Source of the DNA: Curtobacterium sp. 9128 | Lineage (GTDB): Bacteria; Actinomycetota; Actinomycetes; Actinomycetales; Microbacteriaceae | Reading direction: 5' to 3' | DNA length: 64,000 nt | NCBI RefSeq assembly: GCF_007673775.1 | Contig: NZ_VEAF01000001.1 | Coordinates: 62,001 to 126,000, forward strand | In this document: one piece after another, positions 9,101-18,749 of the stretch | How the letters are laid out: each line of letters begins with the position of its first letter | How positions within the stretch are numbered: position 1 is the first letter of the stretch | Notes under the pieces: model-generated | What the model was told of the DNA's origin: nothing | Databases searched by the model: none | Seen by the model: the letters and a program-made list of their open reading frames with translations, nothing else | Position numbers and translations under genes: made by a program

Positions 9101-10704
9101 GTCACCTGGGCGAACTGCTGCGTGAAGTAGTCGAACAGCAGGCGCGGACGCTGCGACAGCACCGCGATCGGCGTGTCCGACCCCATCGCGCCGAGCGGCT
9201 CGGCACCCGCCTGCGCCATCGGACGCAGCAGGATGCGGACCTCTTCCTCGGTGTACCCGAAGGCGCGCTGACGCCGCGTGACCGATGCGGGGGTGTGCAC
9301 GATGTGCTCGCGCTCCGGCAGGTCGCGGAGGTTGATCCGGCCGGCCTCGAGCCATTCGCTCCAGGGTCCGGAGGACGCCAGCTCGCGCTTGACCTCGTCG
9401 TCCTCGATGATGCGGCCGGCCTCGGTGTCGACCAGGAACATCCGGCCGGGACGCAGGCGGCCCTTTCGCACGACCTTCGACGCGGGGACGTCGATGACAC
9501 CCGTCTCGGACCCCATCACGATGAGGCCGTCGTCGGTGACCAGGAAGCGCCCGGGGCGCAGGCCGTTGCGGTCGAGGGTCGCACCGACGAGCGAGCCGTC
9601 CGTGAACGTGATCGCCGCGGGGCCGTCCCACGGCTCCATGAGCATCGAGTGGTACTCGTAGAACGCCCGCAGGTCGGGGTCCATGTCGCCCTGGTTCTCC
9701 CACGCCTCGGGGACCATCATCGACACGGCGTGCGGGAGCGACCGGCCGGTCAGGGCCAGGAGCTCGAGGGTCTCGTCGAAGGACGCCGAGTCGCTGGCGC
9801 CGGGGCTGACGATCGGCAGGAGCGGCGCCATGTCGCCGAGCAGTTCGCTCTCGAGCTGCGACTGCCGGGCGCGCATCCAGTTCCGGTTGCCGCGGACGGT
9901 GTTGATCTCGCCGTTGTGCGCGAGCGTGCGGAACGGCTGCGCGAGCGGCCACGACGGGAACGTGTTCGTCGAGTACCGCGAGTGCACGATCGCGAGCTTC
10001 GACGCGAACCGCTCGTCGCTGAGGTCGGGGTAGAACGGCTCGAGCTGCAGCGTCGTGACCATGCCCTTGTAGACCATGGTCCGGCTCGACAGCGACATGA
10101 AGTAGATCTCCTGCTCGCGCTCGACGCGCTTGCGGAGGCGGAACGTCTGCCGGTCGAGCGCGATGCCGTGCACCGGGGCACCGTGCTCGTCGTGCCGCTC
10201 GGACGCCACGAAGAGCTGCTCGAACGCCGGCATCGCCGCACGGGCCAGGGTGCCGAGGACCTCCGGACGCACCGGGACCTCGCGCCAACCGAGGACCGTG
10301 AGGCCCTCGGTCCGCGCGACGGTCTCGACGGCGGTCTTCACCGCGGCACGGTCGGCGTCGTCGATCGGCAGGTAGGCGGTACCCACCGCGTACTCCCCCG
10401 CCCCGGGGAGGTCGAAGGCCACCTCGTCGCGGAAGAACGCGTCCGGTACCTGGCACAGGATGCCGGCGCCGTCACCGGTCCCGGCGTCGGAACCGACGGC
10501 ACCGCGGTGCTCGAGGTTGCGCAGGGCACCGAGTGCGGCGTCCACGATGTCGTGCCCAGGGGTGCCGCGCAGCGTGGCCACCATGGCCAGGCCGCACGCG
10601 TCCTTCTCGTTCGCGGGGTCGTACATGCCGGTCGCCTCGGGCATCGCCGAGAAACGCCGGTGTGCCGGCAGGAGTGCCGTGGTGTGGGGTGGCAGGAGCG
10701 CCAT
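6106..10704 (-). CDS. gltB: Glutamate synthase large subunit
   Basis: Catalyses glutamine + 2-oxoglutarate to two glutamates in nitrogen assimilation. The 1532-residue protein has full family length. A propeptide precedes Cys37 (KDACGLAM), which becomes the N-terminal nucleophile of the class II glutaminase domain (about 37-430). Central and FMN-binding synthase domains follow ([28 protein letters not shown]), then the [3Fe-4S] cysteines in CHLDTCPVG and a C-terminal beta-helix rich in GGxA repeats ([16 protein letters not shown]). The start is ATG 10704. The 278-base leader has no TA dinucleotide and so no ordinary -10 element. Expression may come from the lgt promoter. It forms an operon with gltD. 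Confidence 0.97.
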   Translation of the reverse strand: MALLPPHTTALLPAHRRFSAMPEATGMYDPANEKDACGLAMVATLRGTPGHDIVDAALGALRNLEHRGAVGSDAGTGDGAGILCQVPDAFFRDEVAFDLPGAGEYAVGTAYLPIDDADRAAVKTAVETVARTEGLTVLGWREVPVRPEVLGTLARAAMPAFEQLFVASERHDEHGAPVHGIALDRQTFRLRKRVEREQEIYFMSLSSRTMVYKGMVTTLQLEPFYPDLSDERFASKLAIVHSRYSTNTFPSWPLAQPFRTLAHNGEINTVRGNRNWMRARQSQLESELLGDMAPLLPIVSPGASDSASFDETLELLALTGRSLPHAVSMMVPEAWENQGDMDPDLRAFYEYHSMLMEPWDGPAAITFTDGSLVGATLDRNGLRPGRFLVTDDGLIVMGSETGVIDVPASKVVRKGRLRPGRMFLVDTEAGRIIEDDEVKRELASSGPWSEWLEAGRINLRDLPEREHIVHTPASVTRRQRAFGYTEEEVRILLRPMAQAGAEPLGAMGSDTPIAVLSQRPRLLFDYFTQQFAQVTNPPLDSIREQVITSMGMGLGPERNLLDAGPEHAKQIVLDFPVIDNDQLAKVQHFETASGRHLTVTIKGLYRVDAGEQAMEQRIQAVCDEVDEAIEAGKQFIVLSDRDGNAESAPIPSLLLLAAVHHHLIRTEQRMKVGLIVEAGDVREVHHVATLIGYGASAINPYLAMETCENLVRQGMITGLTPEQAVKNVIKALGKGVLKIMSKMGISTVSSYAGAQAFEAVGLSQEFVDRYFTGTSSILGGVDIDVIAKENAERHQQAYPQDGSVLAHERLQTGGEYQWRREGPPHLFNPDTVFRLQHATRARRYDIFKEYSSAVDDQSEELMTLRGLFRFKHGERKPVPLDEVESIESIVKRFNTGAMSYGSISKEAHETLAIAMNRLGGRSNTGEGGEDVDRLLDPERRSAIKQVASGRFGVTSMYLTHATDIQLKMAQGAKPGEGGQLPPQKVYPWVARTRHATAGVGLISPPPHHDIYSIEDLKQLIFDVKRANPSARVHVKLVSQSGIGAVAAGVTKALADVVLVSGHDGGTGASPLNSLKHAGTPWEIGLAETQQTLMLNGMRDRVVVQVDGQMKTGRDVVVAALLGAEEYGFATAPLVVEGCILMRVCHLDTCPVGVATQNPELRKRFSGKPEFVVNFFEFIAQEVRELLAELGFRSLEEAIGRTEALDVDRAVEHWKASGLDLEPVLTGPVFGADEPRRRHREQDHELEQHFDVQLIQQASDVLEHGGTVQLDLPIRNTERAVGTMLGHEVTLRHGENGLPAGSIDVTLRGSAGQSLGAFLPSGITLRLIGDSNDYVGKGLSGGDVVVRPNEDVGFEPSENVIAGNVIGYGATQGSMFIRGIVGERFLVRNSGATAVVEGVGDHALEYMTGGLALILGETGRNLGAGMSGGTAYVRGLRTEHVNADALASGELRLEALDSADVEIVTDLLQRHATETGSTLAAELLASGDLSEFVKVLPRDYAAVLETRRQAVDEGLDPDGDVVWNRIMEVTAGG

Positions 10705-10814
10705 GGGGAACCGTCCTCACGAGGAAGTGGAACAGGGACAGCGGTGGCCCGGTGGTGCGTTCCGCCCGGAGGGGCGGGACTGGTGCCCGTGCACGCCGTC
10801 AGCGAGTTGCCCTG

Positions 10815-10925
10815 CGGCGAGCGGAGGTGGTGGGTCCGGTGGTGGTGGACCCTGGTCGTGGTGACCCGGTGCCATGGTGGCCCGGTGTCGTGGTGCTGGT
10901 GGACGCGGTGTGATCGGTGCTGTGG
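10815..10925. repeat. Degenerate GGTGG-rich repeat in the gltB leader
   Basis: Imperfect repetition of CGGTGGTGG/CCCGGTG elements on the plus strand (for example GGTCCGGTGGTGGTGGACC) fills much of the 278-base spacer between lgt and gltB. The whole spacer 10705-10982 lacks any TA dinucleotide. No open frame or riboswitch was recognised in it. Confidence 0.45.
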
Positions 10926-10982
10926 TGATCGTCGTCCTGGACCTGAGCGGCCCGAGTGAGCGGGCTCGGTGTGGGCCGGATC

Positions 10983-11975
10983 TCAGGGGCGGTCGGCGGC
11001 GGTGGCGACCGGTTCGGAACCGTCGACGAGGGGTGCGTCGTCTGGGTGCTCCGAGTAGGTGTCGTCCGAGTCTACATGCGACTTCGCACGGGGTTCGTGA
11101 CCGCGCACGTAGGGGCTCGGCTCCTTGCCGGTGTGCCGCTTCGACTGCAGCCAGAAGACGATCACACCGAGCAGGATCGCGGCGAAGGACGCCCACACGT
11201 TCGTGCGGATGCCGAAGAACGTCTCCGACGTGTCGACGCGGATCGACTCGAGGAACGAGCGACCGAGGCCGTACCAGATCAGGTAGAGCGCGAGGACGCG
11301 GCCCCACTGCAGCTGGAACTTCCGGTCGAGCAGGATGATCACGGTGAAGCCGATGACGTTCCAGATGATCTCGTAGAGGAACGTCGGGTGGAACAGCGTC
11401 CCCTCGGGCAGGCCCGTCGGGTACGCCGCGTTCGACGACTCGATCTGCAGGCCCCACGGCAGGCTGGTCGGCATGCCGAAGAGCTCGTGGTTGAAGTAGT
11501 TGCCGAGCCGCCCGAACGCCTGCGCGAGCAGCATCGCGGGCGCGACGGCGTCGAGGAAGGCGGTGAAGCGGAGCCCGACCTGGCGGCAGCCGATGTACGC
11601 GCCGACGGCACCGAGGATGAGCGCACCGAAGATCGCCAGGCCGCCCTCCCAGATGTAGAGGAAGGAGAGCGGGTCGCGACCTGGTCCGAAGTAGTCACTG
11701 ACGTGCGTGAACACGTGGAACAGGCGGCCGCCGATGATGCCGGCCGGGACCGCCCAGATCGCGATGTCGATGATGATCCAGCGCTCGACGCCGCGGGCGT
11801 TCAGCCGGTGGTTCGTGACGAGGACGGCGGCGACGATGCCGAGCAGGATGCAGATCGCGTACGCGTGGATGCGGAAGTCGAGCGGCAGCGACCACCCGAA
11901 CACGTCGTGCAGCCATGCGGTCAGGTCGAAGTACTGCCACGCGGTGCTGGGGCTCGGGATGCTCAGGAGGGGCAT
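10983..11975 (-). CDS. lgt: Prolipoprotein diacylglyceryl transferase
   Basis: Transfers diacylglycerol from phosphatidylglycerol to the lipobox cysteine of prolipoproteins at the cytoplasmic membrane. The 330-residue protein has seven predicted membrane helices and the family signature GRLGNYFNHELFG near residue 152, with conserved Arg and Asn. The last 45 residues are a hydrophilic Asp/Ser/Glu-rich tail, as often found in actinobacterial Lgt. The start is ATG 11975. A TACAGT hexamer 63 bases upstream and a strong terminator behind trpA suggest it is transcribed separately from trp. Confidence 0.95.
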   Translation of the reverse strand: MPLLSIPSPSTAWQYFDLTAWLHDVFGWSLPLDFRIHAYAICILLGIVAAVLVTNHRLNARGVERWIIIDIAIWAVPAGIIGGRLFHVFTHVSDYFGPGRDPLSFLYIWEGGLAIFGALILGAVGAYIGCRQVGLRFTAFLDAVAPAMLLAQAFGRLGNYFNHELFGMPTSLPWGLQIESSNAAYPTGLPEGTLFHPTFLYEIIWNVIGFTVIILLDRKFQLQWGRVLALYLIWYGLGRSFLESIRVDTSETFFGIRTNVWASFAAILLGVIVFWLQSKRHTGKEPSPYVRGHEPRAKSHVDSDDTYSEHPDDAPLVDGSEPVATAADRP

Positions 11976-12037
11976 GGAGGTGCTGTCGCCTTTCGGTTTG
12001 CGCCGTGGGGCCGACGCAGTCGCGGTGACCCCGGATC

Positions 12038-12043
12038 ACTGTA
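12038..12043 (-). promoter_or_regulatory. Candidate -10 element (TACAGT) for lgt
   Basis: TACAGT on the minus strand fits the actinobacterial TANNNT consensus and sits between the trp terminator and the lgt start, giving a leader of about 56 bases. No convincing -35 is seen. Confidence 0.4.
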
Positions 12044-12129
12044 GCGCGGGTCGCGCGCTCGGCAGGAACCCGCGGCGGCTCCTGTGGGAACCGTGACACG
12101 GGAAGACGGAAGCCGGCGAGACGAGATGA

Positions 12130-12181
12130 CGGGAGGCCCGGGGGACGTGGGCCGACCGGCTCACGTCCCCCGGGCCTCCCG
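12130..12181 (-). terminator. Perfect 20-bp hairpin terminator of the trp operon
   Basis: The 20 bases at 12130-12149 (CGGGAGGCCCGGGGGACGTG) are exactly complementary to 12162-12181, with a 12-base loop. The hairpin starts eight bases after the trpA stop codon. It has no T-tract. Confidence 0.88.
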
Positions 12182-12189
12182 TCCGGTCG

Positions 12190-12984
12190 TCAGCGGCGCT
12201 GCGCGCCGGCCGTCAGCTCGGCTGCGCGCTGGCCGACACCGGTCACACCGAGGTCGGCGAGTGCCCGGACGAAGGCCGAGCCGACGATCGCCCCGTCGGC
12301 GTACTCGAGGACCTCGGCGACCTGGTCGGCGGTGGAGATGCCGAGCCCGACGCAGGTGCGCGCCACCCCGGCGTCACGGAGTCGGGACACGACGGTGCGC
12401 GCGGCGACGTCGACGCCGAGGCGCGCACCTGTGACGCCCATCGTGGACACCGCGTACACGAACCCACGGCTGGCGTCGACGGCCTGGTGCATGCGGGCGT
12501 CCGAGGAGGACGGTGCCGCGAGGAACACCCGGTCCAGACCGGTGCGCTCGGAGGCGTCCATCCAGGCGGTCGCCTCGTCGGGGATGAGGTCCGGCGTGAT
12601 GAGCCCGGACGCGCCCGCGGCGACGAGGTCGTCGGCGAACCGCTCCACGCCGTAGCGGAGGACCGGGTTCCAGTACGTCATGACGAGCACCGGGACGTCG
12701 ACCCGGTCGGTGATGGCGTGCACCGCGTCGAACACCTGCGCGACCCGGAAGCCGTTCGCGAGCGACTCCTCGGCAGCGCGCTGGATGACGGGGCCGTCCA
12801 TCACCGGGTCGGAGTACGGCAGGCCGAGCTCGATGACGTCCACGCCGTTCTCGGCGAGGGCGACCGCGGCGTCGACGCTGGTCTCGAGGGTCGGGAAGCC
12901 CGCTGGCAGGTAGCCGACCACCGCTCCCGCACGGTCCTGGTTGGCCTGGTCGATCGTCGTCGCGACGGTCCGCGTCTCGCTCAC
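12190..12984 (-). CDS. trpA: Tryptophan synthase alpha chain
   Basis: Cleaves indole-3-glycerol phosphate to indole and glyceraldehyde-3-phosphate. Indole is channelled to the beta chain. The 264-residue TIM-barrel protein carries the catalytic glutamate and aspartate motif [17 protein letters not shown] near residue 50 and the phosphate-binding [10 protein letters not shown] and [10 protein letters not shown] loops. Its ATG (12984) overlaps the trpB stop by four bases, so translation is coupled. It is the last gene of the trp run and is followed by a strong terminator. Confidence 0.97.
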   Translation of the reverse strand: MSETRTVATTIDQANQDRAGAVVGYLPAGFPTLETSVDAAVALAENGVDVIELGLPYSDPVMDGPVIQRAAEESLANGFRVAQVFDAVHAITDRVDVPVLVMTYWNPVLRYGVERFADDLVAAGASGLITPDLIPDEATAWMDASERTGLDRVFLAAPSSSDARMHQAVDASRGFVYAVSTMGVTGARLGVDVAARTVVSRLRDAGVARTCVGLGISTADQVAEVLEYADGAIVGSAFVRALADLGVTGVGQRAAELTAGAQRR

Positions 12985-14195
12985 ATCTGCTCCGCGTTCT
13001 CGTCGAGGATGCCGAAGTACCGGCTGGCCGAGGCGACGTCCTTGTCGCCGCGCCCGGAGAGGTTCACCAGGATGACGGCGTCAGGGCCGAGCTCCTTGCC
13101 GAGCTTCATCGCGCCGGCGAGGGCGTGTGAGGACTCGATCGCCGGGATGATGCCCTCGGTCTGGCTGAGCAGCCGGAACGCCTCCATCGCCTCGGTGTCC
13201 GTGATCGGCTCGTACTGCGCGCGCCCGATCGACGCCAGGTAGGCGTGCTCCGGGCCGACGCTCGGGTAGTCGAGCCCCGCCGAGATGCTGTGGCTCTCGA
13301 TGGTCTGACCGTCCTCGTCCTGCATGAGGTACGACTTCGCTCCCTGCAGGACGCCCTCACGCCCGAGCGTGATGCTCGCCGCGTGCCGACCGGTCTCGAC
13401 ACCGTCGCCACCGGCCTCGTACCCGAGGAGCCGCACGGACTCGTCGTCGAGGAAGGCCTCGAAGATGCCCATCGCGTTCGATCCGCCACCGACGCACGCG
13501 GCGACGGCGTCGGGCAGGCGGCCGACGAGGTCGAGCACCTGCTGCCGGGCCTCGACGCCGATCACCTTGTGGAACTCGCGCACCATCTCCGGGAACGGGT
13601 GCGGACCGGCGACCGTGCCGAGCAGGTAGTGCGTGGAGTCGACGTTCGCGACCCAGTCACGCAGGGCGTCGTTGATGGCGTCCTTCAACGTGCGCGAGCC
13701 CGTCTCGACGGGGATCACCTCGGCGCCGAGGAGCCGCATCCGTGCGACGTTGAGCGCCTGGCGGTCGGTGTCGACCGCGCCCATGTACACGACGCAGTCC
13801 ATCCCGAACAGCGCCGCGGCGGTGGCCGTGGCCACGCCGTGCTGGCCGGCGCCGGTCTCGGCGATCAGGCGGGTCTTGCCGAGGCGCTTCGCGACCAGCG
13901 CCTGGCCCAGCACGTTGTTGATCTTGTGCGAGCCGGTGTGGTTCAGGTCCTCGCGCTTGAGGATCACGCGTGCGCCGCCGGCGTGCCTGGCGAACCGCGG
14001 CACCTCGGTGATGATCGACGGCCGACCCGTGTAGTCGCGCTGCAGGGCGTCGAGCTCCTCGTGGAAGGCCGGGTCCGCCCAGGCCTCGCGGAAGGCGGCT
14101 TCGAGTTCGTCGAGGGCCAGCACGAGCGACTCGGGGACGAAACGCCCGCCGAAGTCGCCGAAGTACGGGCCGTGGAGGTCACGGAGTGAGGTCAC
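12981..14195 (-). CDS. trpB: Tryptophan synthase beta chain
   Basis: PLP enzyme condensing indole and serine to tryptophan. The 404-residue protein has the PLP lysine in HTGSHKINN (about residue 88) and the glycine-rich phosphate loop [10 protein letters not shown]. It also has the COMM-domain region [13 protein letters not shown], all standard for the TrpB1 type. The start is GTG 14195 with GGGAG twelve bases upstream. It lies 44 bases behind trpC and overlaps trpA by four bases. Confidence 0.97.
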   Translation of the reverse strand: MTSLRDLHGPYFGDFGGRFVPESLVLALDELEAAFREAWADPAFHEELDALQRDYTGRPSIITEVPRFARHAGGARVILKREDLNHTGSHKINNVLGQALVAKRLGKTRLIAETGAGQHGVATATAAALFGMDCVVYMGAVDTDRQALNVARMRLLGAEVIPVETGSRTLKDAINDALRDWVANVDSTHYLLGTVAGPHPFPEMVREFHKVIGVEARQQVLDLVGRLPDAVAACVGGGSNAMGIFEAFLDDESVRLLGYEAGGDGVETGRHAASITLGREGVLQGAKSYLMQDEDGQTIESHSISAGLDYPSVGPEHAYLASIGRAQYEPITDTEAMEAFRLLSQTEGIIPAIESSHALAGAMKLGKELGPDAVILVNLSGRGDKDVASASRYFGILDENAEQM

Positions 14196-14239
14196 GTTGG
14201 TGCTCCCGGAACGTGTCCGGCACCGGGCCGGACGGAGGG

Positions 14240-15022
14240 TCAGGCGTCGATGAACGACGCGAGTGCAGCGGCGGGGTCGGCGCCCGTCACGAGCGCCTCC
14301 CCCACCAGGACGACGTCGGCTCCCGCAGCGCGGTAGTGGGCGACGTCGGCGGGACCGGAGACGGCGGACTCGGCGACACGGACGACCCCGTCGGGGATCG
14401 ACCCGGCCAGGGAGCCGAAGAGGTCGCGGTCCAGCGAGAAGTCGGTGAGGTCGCGGGCGTTCACGCCGAGGATCCGTGCACCGGCGTCGAGGCCCCTGGC
14501 GACCTCGTCGCCCGAGTGGGCCTCGACGAGGACACGCATGCCGAGCTGCTCGGCGAGCTCGTGCAGCTCGACGAGCCGCGCCTGGTCGAGGGCGGCGACG
14601 ATGAGCAACACGATGTCGGCACCCGACGCACGCGCCTCGACGACCTGGTACGGGTCGGCGATGAAGTCCTTGCGGAGCACCGGGACACCGACGCGGGCCT
14701 TGACGGCTTCGAGATCGGCGAGGCTGCCGAGGAACTTCCGTCCCTCGGTGAGCACGCTGATGGCCGAGGCGCCACCGCGCTCGTAGTCGGCGGCGAGCCC
14801 CGCGGGGTCGGCGATCGTCGCCATCGACCCGCGGGAGGGGCTGGCACGCTTCACCTCGGCGATGACCTTCACGCGGTCGGCGGGGGCGAGGAACTCGAGC
14901 GCGTCGAGCGGCGAGGCGACCCGGTCGAGGTCACGTTCGACGTCCGCGTAGGGACGGTCGACGCGACGGGCCGCGGCGTCCTCGAGCGCGCCCGCGACGA
15001 GGGTCTCGAGCACGTTCGGCAT
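14240..15022 (-). CDS. trpC: Indole-3-glycerol phosphate synthase
   Basis: Converts CdRP to indole-3-glycerol phosphate. The 260-residue protein is a single TrpC barrel, not fused to TrpF. The signature [13 protein letters not shown] (about residue 50), the catalytic lysine in VLRKDFI and the C-terminal GEALV phosphate loop are present. No trpF gene is seen in the window. In actinobacteria the bifunctional isomerase PriA (HisA) usually supplies that step. It is eight bases downstream of the small PAAW protein gene. Confidence 0.96.
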   Translation of the reverse strand: MPNVLETLVAGALEDAAARRVDRPYADVERDLDRVASPLDALEFLAPADRVKVIAEVKRASPSRGSMATIADPAGLAADYERGGASAISVLTEGRKFLGSLADLEAVKARVGVPVLRKDFIADPYQVVEARASGADIVLLIVAALDQARLVELHELAEQLGMRVLVEAHSGDEVARGLDAGARILGVNARDLTDFSLDRDLFGSLAGSIPDGVVRVAESAVSGPADVAHYRAAGADVVLVGEALVTGADPAAALASFIDA

Positions 15023-15029
15023 CGTGGGC

Positions 15030-15269
15030 CTACTCGTCGTGGTGCTTGGGGACGAACTTCGGACCGTTCACGCCGTAGCCGGCCTTGCTCATCACGACAC
15101 CGACGATCAGGCCGACGACGAGCAGCGCGGCGGAGGCCCAGACGGCCCACGCGATGCTGAACCAGAAGCAGATCGTGCCGATCGCGAACGCCACCAGCAT
15201 GATGATGACGGACGTCCAGGCTGCCGGCGAGTGGCCTTCGCCGAGTTCTGCGGGCTCAGTGGTGCTCAC
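15030..15269 (-). CDS. Small membrane protein of the trp operon (HGxxPAAW family)
   Basis: The 79-residue protein has the motif GHSPAAW near residue 12, followed by two membrane segments (about 19-38 and 41-60) and a basic, His-rich C-terminus. Proteins with an HGxxPAAW motif are common between trpE and trpC in actinobacteria. Their function is unknown. The GTG start at 15269 lies inside the end of the upstream trp-associated gene (14-base overlap). A role in tryptophan pathway membrane association or transport is possible only by context. Confidence 0.85.
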   Translation of the reverse strand: MSTTEPAELGEGHSPAAWTSVIIMLVAFAIGTICFWFSIAWAVWASAALLVVGLIVGVVMSKAGYGVNGPKFVPKHHDE

Positions 15270-15987
15270 GGTGCTCCTCGTGGTCGGTGGCGTCGTCGGT
15301 CGATCGACGCGGGTCCAAGCCTACCGTGTCGTCACCGCCGGTCTCCGCAGCGGGGAGGTCGGTCCGCGCTGCGCCGCCGTCGGATCCGTCGGCGCTCGCC
15401 CGGGTCGGGTCGACGCCGGCGCTCAGGTCGTCCCAGTCCACGACCGCGTCGCGCTCGACCGGCACGGCCACGCGGGAGGTGGTCGGCGTGGCGGCGTACT
15501 TGCGGCTCGGACCGGGCCACGACCGCTGCACCACCAGCACGACGATGCCGAGCAGCACGGCCAGGACGCCCCCGGCGATGCCGACCGCGGGCCACGCGGA
15601 GACGTCGACGGACGTCACGACCCGACGGATCGCGGACAGGTCGCTCACGCCGGCCACCTCGCCGACGGCGCCCTTCGCGGCCGCCACGGGGTCGGCGAGG
15701 GCGTTCACGCCGGCGACGACGATCGCGACGCCGAGCAGGACCTCGATCACCGCGAGCACGATGCGGACGACGCGCCCGGCGATCGTCATCGCGAGGAACA
15801 GCGCCAGCGACGCGATCGCCAGCGCGGTGTACTGCGGGACCGCCTTCGACCCGTCGGCGTCGACGGTGGTGGTCACCGCCGCCGTCGCGTCGAGGTGCAC
15901 GGTGAACCACGTCTGCGTCCACGAGAGCATCACGATGCCGGCGACCGCGAGCCCGATGACGACGACGAGCGGACGGGAGCGCCTCAC
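15256..15987 (-). CDS. Trp operon-associated membrane protein (Trp_oprn_chp family)
   Basis: The 243-residue protein has four membrane helices (about residues 5-24, 48-66, 72-95 and 125-147). The first ends in SWTQTWF, like the conserved segment of the actinobacterial family found between trpE and trpC (equivalent in position to mycobacterial Rv1610). The last 80 residues are hydrophilic and Asp-rich. The start GTG 15987 overlaps the trpE stop as GTGA. Function is unknown. Its constant position suggests a link to tryptophan synthesis or uptake. Confidence 0.85.
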   Translation of the reverse strand: MRRSRPLVVVIGLAVAGIVMLSWTQTWFTVHLDATAAVTTTVDADGSKAVPQYTALAIASLALFLAMTIAGRVVRIVLAVIEVLLGVAIVVAGVNALADPVAAAKGAVGEVAGVSDLSAIRRVVTSVDVSAWPAVGIAGGVLAVLLGIVVLVVQRSWPGPSRKYAATPTTSRVAVPVERDAVVDWDDLSAGVDPTRASADGSDGGAARTDLPAAETGGDDTVGLDPRRSTDDATDHEEHREHH

Positions 15988-17549
15988 GAGCGGACCTCGC
16001 GCATCTGGTTGGCGGTGGCGACGGCGCGGAGCGGCGCCGCGGCCTTGTTGACGGCCTCGGTGTGTTCGGTCGCGGGGTCGGAGTCGGCGACGAGCCCCGC
16101 TCCTGCCTGCACGCGGGCCACACCGTCCTTGATGAGCGCGGTCCGGATCGCGATGGCGAGGTCGGCGTCCCCGGCGAAGTCGAAGTACCCGACGACGCCC
16201 GCGTAGGCGCCGCGCGTCGCGGGTTCGAGCTCGTCGATGATCTCCAGCGCGCGCGGCTTCGGTGCGCCGGAGAGCGTGCCCGCCGGGAAGGTCGCCCGGA
16301 AGACGTCGATCGCGGAGGCTTCGTCGCGGACGGTGCCCTCGACGCTCGACACCAGGTGCATGATGTGGCTGAACCGCTCGACGGTCATGAACTCGGTCAC
16401 CGCGACGGTGCCGGGCTCGCACACCTTCTGCAGGTCGTTGCGGGACAGGTCCACGAGCATCAGGTGCTCGGCACGTTCCTTGGGGTCCTCGAGGAGGTCC
16501 TCGCCGAAGCGGACGTCCTCCTCCGGCGTCGCCCCGCGCGGGCGGGAGCCGGCGATCGGGTGCGTGATGGCCCGGCCGCCCTGCACCTTGACGAGCGCCT
16601 CCGGCGACGCCCCGACGATCCAGAACGGTGCGCCGGCGGTGTCCTCGAGCGACAGGAAGTACATGTACGGGCTCGGGTTCAGCGTGCGCAGCACCCGGTA
16701 GACGTCGAGGGGCTCGGCCGTCACGTCGTGGTCGAAGCGCTGCGAGATGACGACCTGGAACACGTCGCCGTCGCGGATGAAGTCCTTCGACCGCGTCACC
16801 GCGGCCATGTACTCCTCCGGCGTCGACCGGTGCCGCGGCGTCGGCTCGGCGATGTCGAACGCCTCGGCGACGGTCGCGACGGTGGGCTGCACCAGGTCGG
16901 CCTGCATGCGGTCGAGTCGGTCCTGTGCCGCCGTCCACAGCGCGTCCGCGTCGTCGGTGCCGTCGTTGAGCGCACTCGCGACGAGCAGCACGAGCCCGGT
17001 GCGGTGGTCGAGCGCGGCGAGCTCGGCGACGAACGCCAGGGACTGCCCCGGCACGGTGAAGTCCGACGGCGGGACGTTCGGCAGGTGCTCGAGCTGGCGC
17101 ACGGCCTCCCAGCCGATGAACCCGACGGTCCCGCCGACCAGGGGCGGAGTGCCGGGGACGCGCGGGGTGGCCCAGCGCTCGTGCAGTCGGGCGAGCACGT
17201 CGAGGGGTGCGCCGTCGAGGTCGCCGACGGCGCGCTCCGCGCTCATCCCGGTGTCGATCCACGCGGCGCGGTCGCCGTCCTGCGTGAGGACACCGAAGCT
17301 CCGCACCCCGACGAAGGACCAGCGCGACCACAGGCCACCCTGGCCGGCGGACTCGAGGAGGAACGAGCCGGGTCGGCCGTCGGCGAGCTTACGGTACACG
17401 CCGACCGGGGTCTCGCTGTCGCCGTAGAGCGCGCGGACGACGGGGACGACGCGGTGGCCGTCCGCCACCAGGGCGTCGAACTCCGGACGGGAGGTCGTGT
17501 GCGGCTGATCGGAGACCGTGGCGGTGGGCGACGTGGTGGCGTTCGTCAT
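15984..17549 (-). CDS. trpE: Anthranilate synthase component I
   Basis: Makes anthranilate from chorismate using ammonia delivered by a TrpG partner. The 521-residue protein shows the chorismate-binding domain motifs PFWIVGASPEALVKV, HPIAGSRPRG, LMLVDLSRNDL and the C-terminal AGAGLVADSDPA. The N-terminal regulatory region carries LLESAG, the usual tryptophan feedback site. The frame runs up to 17663, but ATG 17549 overlaps the hisI stop as ATGA and fits family length. No trpG or trpD is in the window, so they must lie elsewhere. Confidence 0.96.
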   Translation of the reverse strand: MTNATTSPTATVSDQPHTTSRPEFDALVADGHRVVPVVRALYGDSETPVGVYRKLADGRPGSFLLESAGQGGLWSRWSFVGVRSFGVLTQDGDRAAWIDTGMSAERAVGDLDGAPLDVLARLHERWATPRVPGTPPLVGGTVGFIGWEAVRQLEHLPNVPPSDFTVPGQSLAFVAELAALDHRTGLVLLVASALNDGTDDADALWTAAQDRLDRMQADLVQPTVATVAEAFDIAEPTPRHRSTPEEYMAAVTRSKDFIRDGDVFQVVISQRFDHDVTAEPLDVYRVLRTLNPSPYMYFLSLEDTAGAPFWIVGASPEALVKVQGGRAITHPIAGSRPRGATPEEDVRFGEDLLEDPKERAEHLMLVDLSRNDLQKVCEPGTVAVTEFMTVERFSHIMHLVSSVEGTVRDEASAIDVFRATFPAGTLSGAPKPRALEIIDELEPATRGAYAGVVGYFDFAGDADLAIAIRTALIKDGVARVQAGAGLVADSDPATEHTEAVNKAAAPLRAVATANQMREVRS

Positions 17550-17965
17550 CGGGTCGCCTCCGTCGTCTCGGATGACGGTGCGGTCGCCGCCGCCGTCGGT
17601 GCCGACGCGGTCGTCGGGGTCAGCGGGTCGACGTCGAAGCACCGGTGCGCGCCGGTGTGGCACGCGGCACCGACCTGCTGCACCGTCACGAGCAGGGTGT
17701 CCGCGTCGCAGTCGAACGCCGCAGCACGGACGTACTGCGCGTGGCCGGAGGTGTCGCCCTTCCGCCAGTACTCCTGCCGGGACCGGGACCAGAAGGTCAC
17801 CCGGCCCTCGGTCAGGGTGCGGCGGAGGGCTTCCCGGTCCATGTAGCCGAGCATGAGGACGTCCTTCGACGACTCCTCCTGCACGACTGCCGGGAGCAGC
17901 CCGTCCGCACCGAACCGCGCGCGGTCGAGGACCGCGTCCGTGCTGGTGCTGGTGCTGTCGGTCAT
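17546..17965 (-). CDS. hisI: Phosphoribosyl-AMP cyclohydrolase
   Basis: Opens the adenine ring of PR-AMP in histidine synthesis. The 139-residue monofunctional enzyme has the zinc-binding cysteine and aspartate motifs CDADTLL and GAACHTGAHRC and the ligand loop WSRSRQEYWRKGDTSG. The HisE activity is encoded separately at 19646-19909. Seven bases separate it from hisF, and its stop overlaps the trpE start, physically joining the his and trp gene runs. Confidence 0.96.
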   Translation of the reverse strand: MTDSTSTSTDAVLDRARFGADGLLPAVVQEESSKDVLMLGYMDREALRRTLTEGRVTFWSRSRQEYWRKGDTSGHAQYVRAAAFDCDADTLLVTVQQVGAACHTGAHRCFDVDPLTPTTASAPTAAATAPSSETTEATR

Positions 17966-17972
17966 GAGGCTC

Positions 17973-18749
17973 CTAGCGTACGGCGTGCCCGGAGTCCCGC
18001 AGCGCGTCCTTGACCTCGCCGATGGTCATCTCCCCGCGGTGGAACACGCTCGCGGCGAGCACGGCGTCCGCACCGGCGTCCACGGCCGGGGCGAAGTGCT
18101 CGAGCCGACCCGCGCCTCCCGAGGCGATGACCGGCACCGACGAGACGGCGCGCACCGCGGCGGTGAGCTCGAGGTCGAACCCGTTCTTCGTGCCGTCGGC
18201 GTCGATCGAGTTGACGAGCAGTTCGCCAGCGCCGCGCTCGACGGCCTCGCGGGCCCAGCGGAGCGCGTCGAGGTCGGACTCGGTGCGTCCGCCGTGGGTC
18301 GTCACCACGAAGCCCGACGGCATCCGGTCCGAGCGCTTGACGTCGAGCGAGAGCACGACCGCCTGCGCGCCGAACCGGTCCGCGATCTCGCCGACGAGCG
18401 AGGGGCGGGCGATCGCCGCGCTGTTGACGCCGATCTTGTCCGCACCGCACTGCTGCAGCCGCGACACGTCGTCCACGCTGCGGACGCCACCGCCGACCGT
18501 GAGCGGGATGAAGACCTGCTCGGCCGTCCGCGTCACCGTCTCGTACATCGTCGACCGGTTCTCCACGGTCGCCCCGACGTCGAGGAACGTCAGTTCGTCA
18601 GCACCCTGCTCGTAGTAGCGCGCCGCGAGCTCGACCGGGTCGCCGGCGTCCTGCAGGTCGAGGAAGTTCACGCCCTTGACGACGCGGCCGCCCGACACGT
18701 CCAGACACGGCACGACGCGGACGGCGACGCCGCCGGGCACCGCGGTCAC
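17973..18749 (-). CDS. hisF: Imidazole glycerol phosphate synthase cyclase subunit
   Basis: Uses ammonia from HisH to form imidazole glycerol phosphate and AICAR. The 258-residue TIM barrel begins [18 protein letters not shown], with the catalytic aspartate at the end of the first strand. It also has the phosphate loops [11 protein letters not shown] and ASGGAG. The start GTG 18749 overlaps the hisG stop by four bases. HisH and the rest of the his genes are not in this window. Confidence 0.96.
   Translation of the reverse strand: MTAVPGGVAVRVVPCLDVSGGRVVKGVNFLDLQDAGDPVELAARYYEQGADELTFLDVGATVENRSTMYETVTRTAEQVFIPLTVGGGVRSVDDVSRLQQCGADKIGVNSAAIARPSLVGEIADRFGAQAVVLSLDVKRSDRMPSGFVVTTHGGRTESDLDALRWAREAVERGAGELLVNSIDADGTKNGFDLELTAAVRAVSSVPVIASGGAGRLEHFAPAVDAGADAVLAASVFHRGEMTIGEVKDALRDSGHAVR

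Noticed and set aside
5944..10959. Very long plus-strand open frame antisense to gltB (over 1600 codons)
   Set aside because: Its translation is Arg/Asp/Glu/Val/Gly low-complexity typical of the complement of a GC-rich gene, and gltB and gltD on the other strand are unmistakable.
17550..17663. N-terminal extension of trpE
   Set aside because: It lies inside hisI in another frame. ATG 17549 overlaps the hisI stop exactly as other coupled genes here do.
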